Origin: Flavobacterium anseongense
GTDB lineage: Bacteria; Bacteroidota; Bacteroidia; Flavobacteriales; Flavobacteriaceae
Reading direction: 5' to 3'
NCBI RefSeq assembly: GCF_021608185.1
Contig: NZ_JAKIHN010000013.1
Coordinates: 1-42,714 of the forward strand
DNA: 42,714 nt
The position numbers and the translations under genes were made by a program. Every line of letters begins with the position of its first letter. The first letter of the stretch is position 1. Positions 1 through 9,855 of this stretch are shown here, piece after piece. The notes under the pieces were generated by a model, which did not search any database, was not told where the DNA came from, and saw only the letters and a list, made by a program, of their open reading frames with translations.

Positions 1-3000
1 AATATCTGAGATGGTTGTCGTTAGATCAAAAGTCTCAAAGCCTGCTGCTCCGGTGTAATCGCATAACTCATAAGCATCAGGATCGGTAGCCTCTGGGGTT
101 GGATTAATAACTAATTGCAATTGAACAACCTGATAACAAGTTGAAGTATTTGAAGAAACTCTAATATAAATTGTTTGTGAAAAAGGATTAATATTATCAT
201 AATTGGCTGGTGTAGGGATGGAAGTTCCGGCAACATCTGCATCAACTTGGGTTTCATGGAAGCTAACAGTATAGCCCGGATTTCCACCTGTAATACTATT
301 TATAGTTTGTGTCAGGTCAAATGTTTCAAATCCATCATTATTCGGATCACATTTTTGCAATGGTAACGGGTTATTCACAACAAAATTAGCAGTGATAGTA
401 ACTACAACAGGTTCTATATCAAAACAAGTTCCGACTGTACTTTTGATATAATAAGTGCCTCCAATTGCAACAGCAGTTGGATTAGCTAAAGCTGTTGTAG
501 CTGCTGCGTTAGTCCAATAACTCAATGTTCCGCCACCTGAGCTTCCTGCTGTAACAGCCGGTAATGTTAAGTCAACTGTCGACGGCGCACATACTGTTGT
601 TGGGTTTGTAATTATTAAATTAGGGTTATTAATAGTAACAATAACTGGTTCAATATCGGAACAACTCCCAAGTGTGCTCTTTATATAATAAGTTCCACTA
701 GCTGCAATAGCAGTTGGATTAGCTAAAGCAGTTGCAGCTGCTGCATCACTCCAATAACTCAAGATTCCTCCACCTGTGCTTCCGGTTGTAACTCCCGGTA
801 ATGTGATATCTACTGCATTTGGTGAACAAACTGCTGCCGGATTGGTTACACTTAAAATCGGAGTTGGATTAATGGTAACCACAACCGGTTCAACATCAGA
901 ACAACTTCCTAGTGTGCTTTTTATGTAATAAGTTCCGCTAGTTGCAATAGCAGTTGGATTAGCTAAAGCGGTTGTTGCAGTAGCATTTGTCCAATAACTC
1001 AAGGTTCCTGCTCCCGTACTTCCTGCTGTAATAGCCGGTAATGTTATGTCGACTGTATTTGGTGAACAAACTGGAGCCGGATTTGTTATGACCAAAACTG
1101 GTGTCGGATTAATTGTTACTAACACTGGTTTAATATCCGAACAAGTTCCAAGAGTGCTTTTAATATAATATGTCCCACTTGTCGCAATCGAAGTTGGATT
1201 TGCGAGTGCAGTTGTTGCCGCAGCATTTGTCCAATAACTTAAGGTTCCTCCGCCTGAACTTCCTGAGGTAACTGCCGGTGATGTTATGTTAACTGTATTT
1301 GGTGAACAAACTGCTGGCGGATTGGTTATACTTAAAACCGGTGTTGGATTAATAGTAACAGTAACCGGTTCAATATCAACACAAGTTCCAACAGTACTTT
1401 TAATATAATACGTTCCACTTGCACTAACTGTAGTTGGGTTTGCTAAAGCCGTTGTAGTCGCAACGTTAGTCCAATAACTTAAAGTTCCGCCCCCTGTACT
1501 TCCTGCTGTAACTGCCGGTAATGTTATGTTAACTGTATTTGGTGAACAAACTGCTGCCGGATTGGTTATACTTAAGACCGGAGGAGTAGTAATTGTTACT
1601 ACCACAGGTCTTATATCTGAACAACTTCCAAGTGTGCTTTTAATATAATATGTTCCACTTGTCGCAATCGAAGTTGGATTTGCGAGTGCAGTTGTTGCCG
1701 CAGCATTTGTCCAATAACTTAAGGTTCCTGCTCCTAAGCTTCCCGCAGTGACTGCAGGCAAGGTAATGTCAACTGTGTTAGGAGAACAAACAGCAACCGG
1801 ATTTGTTATGACCAAAACTGGTGTTGGATTAATAGTAACCGTAACGGGTTCAATATCTACACAAGTTCCAACTGTGCTTTTAATATAAAACGTTCCATTT
1901 GAAGCAATTGCTGTTGGATTTGCAAGTGCAGTTGTCGCTGCCGGATTCACCCAATAGCTTAATGTTCCTCCGCCTGTGCTTCCTGCAGTGACTGCCGGTA
2001 ACGTAATGTCAACTGTATTAGGCGCACAAACAGCAGCCGGATTTGTTATGGTTAAGGATGGTGAAGGATTTATAGTAACAACTACAGGATTAATATCTGT
2101 ACAACCGCCTAAAGAACTTTTAATATAATATGTTCCACTAGTTGCAATTGCCGTTGGATTAGTGAGTGCAGTCGTTGCTGTTGCGTTAGTCCAATAACTT
2201 AATGTCCCTCCTCCAGTACTTCCTGCCGTTACAGCAGGTGCTGTGATATCAACAGTGTTTGGAGAGCAAACTGCTGCTGGGTTTGTAATATTTAATACTG
2301 GTGTAGTAGTACAAGTTGCATAACAGGTTCTCGTTTGGCTTGGTGTACATATACCATTCCATGTTATAGTAAAAGTAACTTCAGTTCCCGGGGCAGAAAC
2401 AGGAACATCAAAATGTGATGGTGCTACCAATGAACCCGTAACAGGAGGACCTCCTGCAATACTGTAACTATAAGAGAAACTGGTTTGTCCAACATTATTA
2501 AAATCAAAAGCTACGGATGTAGGGGTTGTATTGGCACCATCACAAAATAAAAATGGTGTTGCTGTTGGAGCGTTGCCTCCTATAGTTACCGCAATAACAG
2601 CTCTTGTACTCTCACATCCACCAATAGTTTGACTTACATAATAATTTACAACAGAACCTATTGCTCCTGTTGTTAGAGGAGTTGGTGCAGTTCCGGAAGC
2701 AGTTCCTCCGGTTGCATTAGTTCCGTACCAATTTAAAGTCCCACCAGCACTAGGTGTTGCGGTCAAAGGAACTGCCACTGCATTTTGACAATAGGTTATT
2801 GGGTTAACAGTCGGAGGTGCAATCGTGGCTATCGGATTTATTGTTAATGGAATTGGGGTTGAAATACAACCTGATATTAAATCTCTAATCGTTACATTAT
2901 AAGTATTCGGTGCTAAACCTGTAAAAGTTGGGCTAGACTGATACGTTGTTCCATTTACGCTATATTCATAAATAGCCATTTGATAAGTACCAACATCAGT

Positions 3001-5454
3001 ATAATCTTGAGGATCTAATGCTGCCCAATCGGCAGGAGCCCATGTTAAACTTGGATGTGGTGCACAAACATTTCTTCTGTAGGTATAACCCGATTGATTC
3101 CCCGGAGTGAAATCAACACCATCAGTTCTTCCCCATGAATCAATCTCAACATCTCCAATTGTTGTTAATCGGACATTGTCATTTGTATTAAAACCAGGAC
3201 AGGCAGCAACTACCAAATCGGGCACAACACCACCGGCATTGACCACTGTACCAACCGATACAACATAAACATCACCACTATTTAAAGTTCCTGATAGTGG
3301 AAAGTCACAGTTAAGCGAAGGTCCCGGATTTCCATTGTTATAAACTTTAAGTTTGTAATTGGCCAAATTTTTAGGTGTTCCTGTTCCGTTAAAGATTTCT
3401 ATATAAGATAATGCGCCAGTACTTTCATCTGTAACCTCTGAAATAAAAAGATCCGTTGGTAGTGTCAACGCACATGGATTTAATGGACTGGTAAATACTA
3501 TAGTTCCTGTTGGAATAGGACAAGTTGGTTGTTGTGTAACACTAACTGTAGGTGTTGGACAAGGTGCAACTGAAGTCGTAGTACAAGTAGCATTAGAAGC
3601 TGCTAAACATCCAACTCCGGTTGGAGTCACAAATATTTGAACAGAATTTCCACTACTTAATCCATTAACTGTATAGGTTGTCAATGCAATACTTCCTACA
3701 TTAACTAATGGTCCACTATTAATAGAATAAGATATCGTATAACCTGTAGCTCCTGTTACTGCTGCCCAGTTAAAAGTAACAGAACTTGCTGTAGCAGTTC
3801 CGCAAGAAATAACTGGTGCTGAGGATGCATTTACTGTAATCGTAATATTCTTTGTTAAGTTACAAGTGAGAGTAGTAGTAAAGGAAATATCATCCAGCGC
3901 AAAATCGTTACCACCGGCACTTACATTCGAATCAAATAACTGAATTTGGGCTAAGGTACTTGCTCCTGAATTCCAAACATAAGTATATTGAGTCCAACCA
4001 CAAACTGTAGCTGAAGCATTTGCAGTTCCAATTAATACACCATTAATTACTGTTCTGATAATAGCAGGGCTACCCGAAGCTATTGTTTGTAACCAATAAG
4101 AAAAAGTATAATTTTGACCCGCATTAACTGCGATGTTTTGCCCCCAAACCATATCGTTTCCTCCATTTGATGTAGAACCATCAACAACCATCATTGGACC
4201 GGTTCCTGTGGTATGATCTACACATGCAGCCGAAAATCCGGGCTCCCAAGTATTTGGATTGACGACAATCCCGTAAGCTCTTTGCACAAATGTTATATTT
4301 GCCGGGCTATAATAAGTATATGAAGAGATAAATCCTGTATTACCTGACGAAAAATCACCATTGGAAATTAAATTAACATTAGAAGTGCTGGGCGATGTAA
4401 CAGTATAAATCGTAGTTTGTGTTGGGCTAACAGTTGGATTTGAGGAATTAGGTGTAGTTAAAGTTGGATCAGCCGGATTAGCTGTCCAATTATAAACAGA
4501 TGAGCCACCACTAACCGTTAAAGTCGTTGGACTACCAGAACAAATACTTGTATCAGCACTAGTTGTTAAGCCCGGAGGATCTACAAGAGTAACATTTGTT
4601 GAAACTGTTGTTCCATTACTATCAGTAACCGAAACAGTATAATTACCTGCTAATAAGCCTGAAAAAACTCCAGTTGTATTATTTTGCGTGGCAGCACCTG
4701 TCAAATTATAAACGGTATATGGAGGAACTCCATTGCTTGCCGTTGCTGTAATTAAACCAGTAGCAGTAGCGGGACAGGTCGGATTACTTGAAATATAACT
4801 TAGCGATAAAGGTAATGGAGGAGCCGTAACCGAAAAATCATCAACTGCAAAATCATTGCCATCAGCACTGGTGTTATTATTATAGAGTTTTATATTGGCA
4901 CATGCCCCATTTGCTATGAAAGTAAATACTACTTGTTGCCAACCCGAAGCTGTCGGAGGTGCAGTAAGATTACCTGAAACAAGTGTTACAGCACTCGCAT
5001 TTAGAATTTGAACTCCAATAACCGCTGGTGTAGGTGTGCCGGATACACTTCCATAAACCGACCTAATCCAATAACTAAAAGTGTATTGTACACCGGCAGT
5101 CAAACCACAAACACCACTACCACCATTTCCTGCTTCCCAAAAATTCTGTTGACCTCCTGTTGTGTTACCATCAATAACCATCATAATACCAACACCAGTT
5201 GTATGATCACCTGATGCAACAAAAGATGCAGTATTCATTGGTTGTGGATTGTCAGTTAGCGCCCAATTACCAGGCGATGTTGTGCCGGAAAACGGAGGGA
5301 ATATTCTAACATATCCTGCTCCATTGCTAAAAAAGCCTACAACAGTTCCCGTTTCAAAATTTCCGTTATTCAGTAAATTTTGTGAAAATCCCTGAAAAGA
5401 GAATAGTGTAATTAAAATTAATAATGATTTGTATAAAAATGGGGTTAACTTCAT
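1..5454 (-). CDS. Giant T9SS-type secreted adhesin with tandem Ig-like repeats (3' part outside window)
   Basis: Open from ATG at 5454 to the window edge (1818 codons, no stop found); the C-terminus is missing. A signal peptide (about residues 1-25, ending in FSQ) is followed by two similar beta-rich modules, each beginning NGNFETG or NGDFSSG and ending GNDFAVDD, like carbohydrate-binding or galactose-binding folds. Next come a lamin-tail-like module (near LFISEVTDES, about 3360-3460), an Ig-like module and eight tandem 80-residue repeats. The part nearest the edge has LCDxxGFETFDLT motifs, which in flavobacterial proteins usually precede a gliding-motility-type C-terminal sorting domain, so T9SS export to the cell surface is likely. 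Probable role: surface adhesin or matrix protein. Inferred, not shown: the ligand and the sorting domain itself. Confidence 0.85.
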   Translation of the reverse strand, partial: MKLTPFLYKSLLILITLFSFQGFSQNLLNNGNFETGTVVGFFSNGAGYVRIFPPFSGTTSPGNWALTDNPQPMNTASFVASGDHTTGVGIMMVIDGNTTGGQQNFWEAGNGGSGVCGLTAGVQYTFSYWIRSVYGSVSGTPTPAVIGVQILNASAVTLVSGNLTAPPTASGWQQVVFTFIANGACANIKLYNNNTSADGNDFAVDDFSVTAPPLPLSLSYISSNPTCPATATGLITATASNGVPPYTVYNLTGAATQNNTTGVFSGLLAGNYTVSVTDSNGTTVSTNVTLVDPPGLTTSADTSICSGSPTTLTVSGGSSVYNWTANPADPTLTTPNSSNPTVSPTQTTIYTVTSPSTSNVNLISNGDFSSGNTGFISSYTYYSPANITFVQRAYGIVVNPNTWEPGFSAACVDHTTGTGPMMVVDGSTSNGGNDMVWGQNIAVNAGQNYTFSYWLQTIASGSPAIIRTVINGVLIGTANASATVCGWTQYTYVWNSGASTLAQIQLFDSNVSAGGNDFALDDISFTTTLTCNLTKNITITVNASSAPVISCGTATASSVTFNWAAVTGATGYTISYSINSGPLVNVGSIALTTYTVNGLSSGNSVQIFVTPTGVGCLAASNATCTTTSVAPCPTPTVSVTQQPTCPIPTGTIVFTSPLNPCALTLPTDLFISEVTDESTGALSYIEIFNGTGTPKNLANYKLKVYNNGNPGPSLNCDFPLSGTLNSGDVYVVSVGTVVNAGGVVPDLVVAACPGFNTNDNVRLTTIGDVEIDSWGRTDGVDFTPGNQSGYTYRRNVCAPHPSLTWAPADWAALDPQDYTDVGTYQMAIYEYSVNGTTYQSSPTFTGLAPNTYNVTIRDLISGCISTPIPLTINPIATIAPPTVNPITYCQNAVAVPLTATPSAGGTLNWYGTNATGGTASGTAPTPLTTGAIGSVVNYYVSQTIGGCESTRAVIAVTIGGNAPTATPFLFCDGANTTPTSVAFDFNNVGQTSFSYSYSIAGGPPVTGSLVAPSHFDVPVSAPGTEVTFTITWNGICTPSQTRTCYATCTTTPVLNITNPAAVCSPNTVDITAPAVTAGSTGGGTLSYWTNATATTALTNPTAIATSGTYYIKSSLGGCTDINPVVVTINPSPSLTITNPAAVCAPNTVDITLPAVTAGSTGGGTLSYWVNPAATTALANPTAIASNGTFYIKSTVGTCVDIEPVTVTINPTPVLVITNPVAVCSPNTVDITLPAVTAGSLGAGTLSYWTNAAATTALANPTSIATSGTYYIKSTLGSCSDIRPVVVTITTPPVLSITNPAAVCSPNTVNITLPAVTAGSTGGGTLSYWTNVATTTALANPTTVSASGTYYIKSTVGTCVDIEPVTVTINPTPVLSITNPPAVCSPNTVNITSPAVTSGSSGGGTLSYWTNAAATTALANPTSIATSGTYYIKSTLGTCSDIKPVLVTINPTPVLVITNPAPVCSPNTVDITLPAITAGSTGAGTLSYWTNATATTALANPTAIATSGTYYIKSTLGSCSDVEPVVVTINPTPILSVTNPAAVCSPNAVDITLPGVTTGSTGGGILSYWSDAAAATALANPTAIAASGTYYIKSTLGSCSDIEPVIVTINNPNLIITNPTTVCAPSTVDLTLPAVTAGSSGGGTLSYWTNAAATTALANPTAVAIGGTYYIKSTVGTCFDIEPVVVTITANFVVNNPLPLQKCDPNNDGFETFDLTQTINSITGGNPGYTVSFHETQVDADVAGTSIPTPANYDNINPFSQTIYIRVSSNTSTCYQVVQLQLVINPTPEATDPDAYELCDYTGAAGFETFDLTTTISDI
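375..2306 (-). repeat. Eight tandem 240-bp (80-residue) Ig-like repeats
   Basis: The marker CCAATAACT, encoding the SYW of each unit, recurs at 514, 751, 991, 1231, 1471, 1711, 1951 (one base changed) and 2191: seven intervals of 240 bp except the last (237). Each unit has the pattern TNPAAVCSPNTVDIT, then a GGTLSYWTN core, then SGTYYIKS and DIEPV. The units at about 1182-1249 and 1662-1729 are identical over a long stretch, which points to recent duplication or gene conversion. Confidence 0.9.
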
Positions 5455-5517
5455 CTTAAATATCTTTTTAGTAGGACTTTGAGTTTAAACTTGGGATTTT
5501 TATAAAACACAAAAACC

Positions 5518-5525
5518 CAAAGATA
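5518..5525 (-). promoter_or_regulatory. -7 promoter element upstream of the left adhesin
   Basis: On the minus strand this reads TATCTTTG, a perfect match to the Bacteroidetes -7 consensus TAnnTTTG, about 64 nt upstream of the ATG at 5454. I see no TTG at the usual -33 spacing, so the assignment rests on the -7 box and its position alone. Confidence 0.4.
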
Positions 5526-5602
5526 TTGATTTTATTATCGGTAAAGTAATTTTTTAAAGGAAATTGACCTATAAAAAAACTCAACAAACTAATTTTTATT
5601 TT

Positions 5603-6775
5603 CTATCTATTATGTTTTCTTCGTTGTCTTTCAGCCTTTAACATATTTAATTCCCTGCTCGTCTGTCCAGCCACCGATGTATTTTCTTCGGCTCTTCTAA
5701 TCAAATACGGCATAACATCACGAACAGGTCCAAAAGGTAAATATTTGGCAACATTGTAGCCATATTCTGCTAAATTATAGCTGATATTATCGCTCATACC
5801 GTACAATTGTCCAAACCAAATTCGTTCATCATTTTTAGCAATTCCCTTAGCTTGCATCATTTCTATCAGTTTATAAGAGCTTGATTCATTGTGTGTTCCG
5901 GCAAAAATAGACATGCAATCTAAGTTATCCATCATATATTCCATCGTTACATCATAGTTAATATCGGTGGCTTCTTTGCTTTCGCAAATTGGTGTTGGAT
6001 AACCCATTTCTTCGGCGCGGCTATTTTCTTTCTCCATATACGCACCACGAACGATTTTCATTCCTATAAAAAACCCCTCGGCTTTGGCTTGGTCATGCAA
6101 TTTCTTTAAATAATCCAATCGGTCCCAACGGTATAACTGAAGTGTATTAAATACAATCGCTTTTTCTTTGTTATACTTCCGCATCATTTCGGTAACCAAA
6201 TCATCGGCTGCATCCTGCATCCAGCTTTCTTCTCCGTCAATTAAAAGTGCTACATCTTTTTCATGAGCCGTTTTACAGATCAAATCAAAACGAGCCACAA
6301 CTCTTTCCCATTCCCTTTTTTCTTCAGATGAAAGAGGTTGCTTCTCTCCTATTTTGGCATATAAATCAAATCGCCCTAAACCTGTTGGTTTGAATACGGC
6401 AAACGGAATTGCTTTTCTTTCTTTAGCAAATTCAACTGTTTTCAATGTCATTTGCAACGCAGCATCAAACTGTTCTTCTTCTTCTTTACCTTCAACCGAA
6501 TAATCTAAAACAGATGAAACACCTTTGGTAAACATTTTATCGACAACCGAAAGACAATCTTCTTCCGTAGTTCCACCACAAAAATGATCAAAAACAGTAG
6601 CTCTAATCAGACTTTCAACCGGCAAGTGCGCCTTTAAAGCAAAATTAGTAACCGCAGTTCCAATTCGTACTAACGGCTCATTATCAATCATTTTGAATAA
6701 AAAATAAGCTCTTTCTAATTCGGTATCGGTTTTAAGTGCAAAGGCAACTTGGGTGTTGTTGAAAATCTTTTCCAT
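5603..6775 (-). CDS. Proline dehydrogenase (monofunctional)
   Basis: A 390-residue FAD enzyme oxidising L-proline to delta1-pyrroline-5-carboxylate, the first step of proline catabolism, feeding electrons to the quinone pool. It shows the PRODH barrel signatures KIVRGAYMEKE (about 240-250), QLYGM (323-327) and YLIRRAEEN (357-365), the last being the substrate/FAD arginine motif. The length fits monofunctional Bacteroidetes enzymes; there is no P5C dehydrogenase domain as in enterobacterial PutA. ATG at 6775 is the natural start. It lies alone on the minus strand downstream of the photolyase operon, 104 nt from the DASH gene, with its own -7 box at 6795-6802, so it is probably transcribed separately. 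Confidence 0.93.
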   Translation of the reverse strand: MEKIFNNTQVAFALKTDTELERAYFLFKMIDNEPLVRIGTAVTNFALKAHLPVESLIRATVFDHFCGGTTEEDCLSVVDKMFTKGVSSVLDYSVEGKEEEEQFDAALQMTLKTVEFAKERKAIPFAVFKPTGLGRFDLYAKIGEKQPLSSEEKREWERVVARFDLICKTAHEKDVALLIDGEESWMQDAADDLVTEMMRKYNKEKAIVFNTLQLYRWDRLDYLKKLHDQAKAEGFFIGMKIVRGAYMEKENSRAEEMGYPTPICESKEATDINYDVTMEYMMDNLDCMSIFAGTHNESSSYKLIEMMQAKGIAKNDERIWFGQLYGMSDNISYNLAEYGYNVAKYLPFGPVRDVMPYLIRRAEENTSVAGQTSRELNMLKAERQRRKHNR

Positions 6776-6794
6776 TTTATTTGTAATAGTGCAA

Positions 6795-6802
6795 CAAATA
6801 TA
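6795..6802 (-). promoter_or_regulatory. -7 promoter element for proline dehydrogenase
   Basis: The minus strand reads TATATTTG (consensus TAnnTTTG), 19 nt upstream of the ATG at 6775. No TTG is seen at -33 spacing. Confidence 0.45.
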
Positions 6803-6879
6803 AAAAGAGTTTTACGAATTATTCGATTAAAAAAAACTAGTTTGAAGTAATCTCATTATCATTCATTAAAGTGAAATAA

Positions 6880-8181
6880 TTAATTCTCAAAAGGGCTCAA
6901 CCATAAATTTCTATAGCCTTTATTCTTATCATAATCCTGTGCTTGCTTCTCGATATTAAAATAACGATTGCCTCTTGGGTCGTTTCCGACTCCGGCTAAA
7001 TAAGCCCAATTTCCCCAATTACTGCAAACATCATAATCGATTAGTTGCTGCTCAAAATAAGCTGCTCCGTAACGCCAATCAAGTTTCAAATCGTTACACA
7101 AATAACTGGCTACATTTTGTCGCCCGCGATTGCTCATAAATCCAGTTGACTTAAGTTCAATCATATTAGCATCAACAAAATCGACTCCGGTTGCACCATC
7201 AATCCAACTTTGCAATACCTGAATATTGTGTTTGTTAACTGTAATTCCTTTGTTTTGAATTCCGGCTAATTGAAAAAATTTAGCGTGGTATTTTTTCATC
7301 ATAAACCTAAAATAATCACGCCACAGCAATTCAAAAACCAACCAATAAGTCGATTCATTGGCTTCGTATTGTTCTTCATATTTTTTGAGTTCGAAATAAA
7401 TTTCTCTTGGGGACAAGCAACCCAAAGCCAGCCAAGCTGAAAATTTGGATGAATAATTGGCACCAATCATTCCGTTGCGCGTTTGTTTATAATTGGCTAC
7501 CGATTTTGTTTCAAAAAAATAATGATGAACACGCTGTAATCCTTCGGTTTCGCCACCTTTAAATTGAAGGACAGCTTTGGAATCAATTGCAATTTTATCC
7601 AAACCCAAATCGCTTAAACCAGGTAAATTGATTTCATGAATTTTAGGAGATTTAATTCGAAGTGGTTTTTGGAAAACAGTTCTAATCACAGCATCCTTCT
7701 CAGTCTTTTTTCTGAAATTGGTAAAAACATCCGGAATGTCTTTGATAGAAAAGGGTAAATCTTCCGCATGGTACAAAGTACTTGTGCTGAGTGTTTCGAA
7801 TTCACATCGCAATTTAAAAAGTTCGGCTTGAACCAGCGCTTCGGTCTGTTTTTCTTCGTAAGCAACTTCGCGCTTGGCAAAGACTTTATATGCTTGGTAT
7901 TGCTGAACTATTTTTGGAATTTCAATTTCAGGCTTTCCTTTTAAAATGATTAAACCAGAACCTAATTCACGAAGATTTTTATCTAAATCGGCAACGGATT
8001 CTAATAAAAATTGTGCTCTGAAACTTCCTGTTTTTTGGAAACCATAGTTCGTTACTTCAAACTGAGCTTCATCAAAACAATACACCGGAATAATCTCGTC
8101 GCTCTTAGCAATTGCTTTTACCAATGTTTCATTATCATGCAATCGCAAATCGGTTTTGAACCAAACTATACTTCTTCTCAT
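6880..8181 (-). CDS. DASH-type cryptochrome (single-stranded DNA photolyase family)
   Basis: A 433-residue protein of the photolyase/cryptochrome superfamily. The N-terminal alpha/beta antenna domain (about 1-130) begins RSIVWFKTDLRLHDN. The C-terminal FAD domain contains TGFMSNRGRQNVASYL (about 346-361) and SNWGNWAYLAGVGNDPRGNR (about 388-407), the hallmark of cry-DASH. The Asn near the flavin and the Trp residues are retained here, unlike in the upstream 506-residue homologue. The family repairs cyclobutane dimers, mainly in single-stranded or looped DNA, and may also sense blue light. The ATG overlaps the stop of the upstream iron-sulfur photolyase gene by 4 nt (ATGA), indicating translational coupling; this is the last gene of the operon. 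Confidence 0.92.
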   Translation of the reverse strand: MRRSIVWFKTDLRLHDNETLVKAIAKSDEIIPVYCFDEAQFEVTNYGFQKTGSFRAQFLLESVADLDKNLRELGSGLIILKGKPEIEIPKIVQQYQAYKVFAKREVAYEEKQTEALVQAELFKLRCEFETLSTSTLYHAEDLPFSIKDIPDVFTNFRKKTEKDAVIRTVFQKPLRIKSPKIHEINLPGLSDLGLDKIAIDSKAVLQFKGGETEGLQRVHHYFFETKSVANYKQTRNGMIGANYSSKFSAWLALGCLSPREIYFELKKYEEQYEANESTYWLVFELLWRDYFRFMMKKYHAKFFQLAGIQNKGITVNKHNIQVLQSWIDGATGVDFVDANMIELKSTGFMSNRGRQNVASYLCNDLKLDWRYGAAYFEQQLIDYDVCSNWGNWAYLAGVGNDPRGNRYFNIEKQAQDYDKNKGYRNLWLSPFEN

Positions 8182-9719
8182 AACTCATTTATATTTTTCA
8201 GATAATAATCGGCTTGTTCTAACAAAACACTTTTATCTTCGGGTTTCATTTTTCGCCAAACGTTATACATCATTCCGATACGTGGATTTTTGGATAATTT
8301 ATCTTCATGTTTATCATAAAAATTCCAATACAAGCTATTAAACGGACATGCTTTTTCACCGGTTTTCAATGCTTTTTTATAGAAACAGCTTCCACAATAA
8401 TGACTCATTTTATCGATATAGGAAGCCGAACTTACATAGGGTTTTGTCACTACGATTCCAGCATCAGCAAACTGACTCATGCCTCGTGTGTTGGTAATCT
8501 CAACCCATTCGATAGCATCAATATAAATCCCAAGATACCAAGCATCTACTTCGTCAGGATGCACTCCTGCCAACAAAGCAAAATTTCCGGTAATCATTAA
8601 TCGCTGAATATGATGCGCGTAGGCATAATTTAAAGATTGTGTTATGGCATCTTTTAGACAATTCATTTTTGTTTTTCCTGTCCAAAACCAATTGGGCAAT
8701 TTTTCAGTGTGATTAAAGAAATTCAAGGAGGCATATTCGGGCATTTTTAACCAATAAATTCCACGCATGTATTCGCGCCAACCTATAACTTGACGAACAA
8801 AACCTTCGAGTTCGTTGTATTCTATTTCACTCTTGCGGTTTTCCCATTCCTGAATCGCTCTATCGATAACTTCTTTGGGAGAAATCATTTTAACATTCAT
8901 AGAAAATGAAAGTCTGGAATGATATAACGACCATTCGTTTGGAGTCATCGCATCCTGAAAAGAGCCAAATAACGGCAAACATTCGGTTACAAAAAAATCG
9001 AGTAAGGCTAATGATTGTTCTCGGTTTATTGGCCAAACAAAATTTGTGGCATCAATAGTTCCGATAGTTGAAACGTTTGTATCCCTTAGTTCAGAAACAA
9101 ATTGAGTGACTTCATTATTAAAAACTAATGGTGGCGTTGGTTTGTGATTATTAGGCAGTTTTTTTCGATTATCATTATCATAATTCCACTGACCTGTTAC
9201 TGGTTTATCGCCTTCCATTAAAACATTGTGCTTCTTTCGCATGTTGCGATAAAAGCTTTCCATCAAGTACATTTTCTTTCCTTCAAAGAAGTCGCCTAAT
9301 TCTTCTCTTGTACTGAAAAAATGTTCCGTATCAAAAACGGAATGTGAGATTGAAAGTTGTGCACAATACTTTTTTAATAAAACATCTAATCGATATTCAT
9401 CAGGCAATTGATATTCAAAATGAGCATAATTTCCTTGACTAAGCATCGCGTCTAAATTCTTTTCAAATGATTGCAAATTGTTTTTATCATTTAAATGAAT
9501 GTAAATCACCTTATGCTTTTTAGATTGTAATTCAGTAGCAAAAGAACGCATCGCACTAAAAAAACCGACTACTTTTTGAATGTGATGCTGCGCATAATCC
9601 GTTTCGGTTCTGACTTCCATCATAACATATGTAACAGAATCATTCACTGTTTTGAGCCAAGAATGATTGCTGTTTAATTGGTCACCTAAAATTAACCGAA
9701 GTATTTTATTATTTTCCAT
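8178..9719 (-). CDS. Iron-sulfur bacterial photolyase/cryptochrome (FeS-BCP, PhrB-like (6-4) photolyase)
   Basis: A member of the deoxyribodipyrimidine photolyase-related family (PF04244). The N-terminus has [10 protein letters not shown], typical of the antenna domain. Four Cys, at about C354, C442, C445 and C458, reproduce the spacing (88, 3, 13) of the [4Fe-4S] ligands of Agrobacterium PhrB (C350, C438, C441, C454), so the cluster should be present. Known members repair (6-4) photoproducts or act as photoreceptors. I start it at ATG 9719 (MENNKILRL, 513 residues). A longer reading to 9815 is open but runs back through the DUF2256 gene and has no family counterpart. It overlaps that gene by 11 nt and the DASH gene by 4 nt. 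Confidence 0.92.
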   Translation of the reverse strand: MENNKILRLILGDQLNSNHSWLKTVNDSVTYVMMEVRTETDYAQHHIQKVVGFFSAMRSFATELQSKKHKVIYIHLNDKNNLQSFEKNLDAMLSQGNYAHFEYQLPDEYRLDVLLKKYCAQLSISHSVFDTEHFFSTREELGDFFEGKKMYLMESFYRNMRKKHNVLMEGDKPVTGQWNYDNDNRKKLPNNHKPTPPLVFNNEVTQFVSELRDTNVSTIGTIDATNFVWPINREQSLALLDFFVTECLPLFGSFQDAMTPNEWSLYHSRLSFSMNVKMISPKEVIDRAIQEWENRKSEIEYNELEGFVRQVIGWREYMRGIYWLKMPEYASLNFFNHTEKLPNWFWTGKTKMNCLKDAITQSLNYAYAHHIQRLMITGNFALLAGVHPDEVDAWYLGIYIDAIEWVEITNTRGMSQFADAGIVVTKPYVSSASYIDKMSHYCGSCFYKKALKTGEKACPFNSLYWNFYDKHEDKLSKNPRIGMMYNVWRKMKPEDKSVLLEQADYYLKNINEL

Positions 9720-9855
9720 TTTTATTAGCTCTGCATTTATCGCTACAATATTTGACTTCTTCCCAAACTTTCTCCCATTTTTTACGCCAGGAAAAAGGTC
9801 GGTTGCAAACCTCACATATCTTACTTGGTAAGTTTTGTTTTTTTGTTCCGCGCAT
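9709..9855 (-). CDS. DUF2256 small zinc-ribbon-like protein
   Basis: A 48-residue ORF, easily missed because of its size. It begins [17 protein letters not shown] and contains [14 protein letters not shown] (14-27) and then VKYCSDKCR (34-42). The two Cys pairs (C14/C17 and C37/C41) probably bind zinc. This matches the DUF2256 family, whose members commonly lie beside photolyase genes; the molecular role is unknown to me. It overlaps the upstream photolyase gene by 35 nt (9821-9855) and the downstream FeS photolyase gene by 11 nt, so three reading frames are interlocked and translation is probably coupled. An inferred role is flavoprotein assembly or DNA binding, but nothing in the sequence proves either. 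Confidence 0.88.
   Translation of the reverse strand: MRGTKKQNLPSKICEVCNRPFSWRKKWEKVWEEVKYCSDKCRANKNGK

Noticed and set aside
375..2306. Regular 240-bp repeats as a CRISPR or satellite array
   Set aside because: The units are one continuous open reading frame with a clear Ig-like pattern; no short repeat/spacer structure.
5008..5214. Plus-strand small ORF rich in Thr/Asn
   Set aside because: Antisense to the left adhesin, composition dictated by it.
9720..9815. N-terminal extension of the FeS photolyase to 9815
   Set aside because: The extension reads through the DUF2256 gene in another frame, and ATG 9719 matches the family N-terminus.
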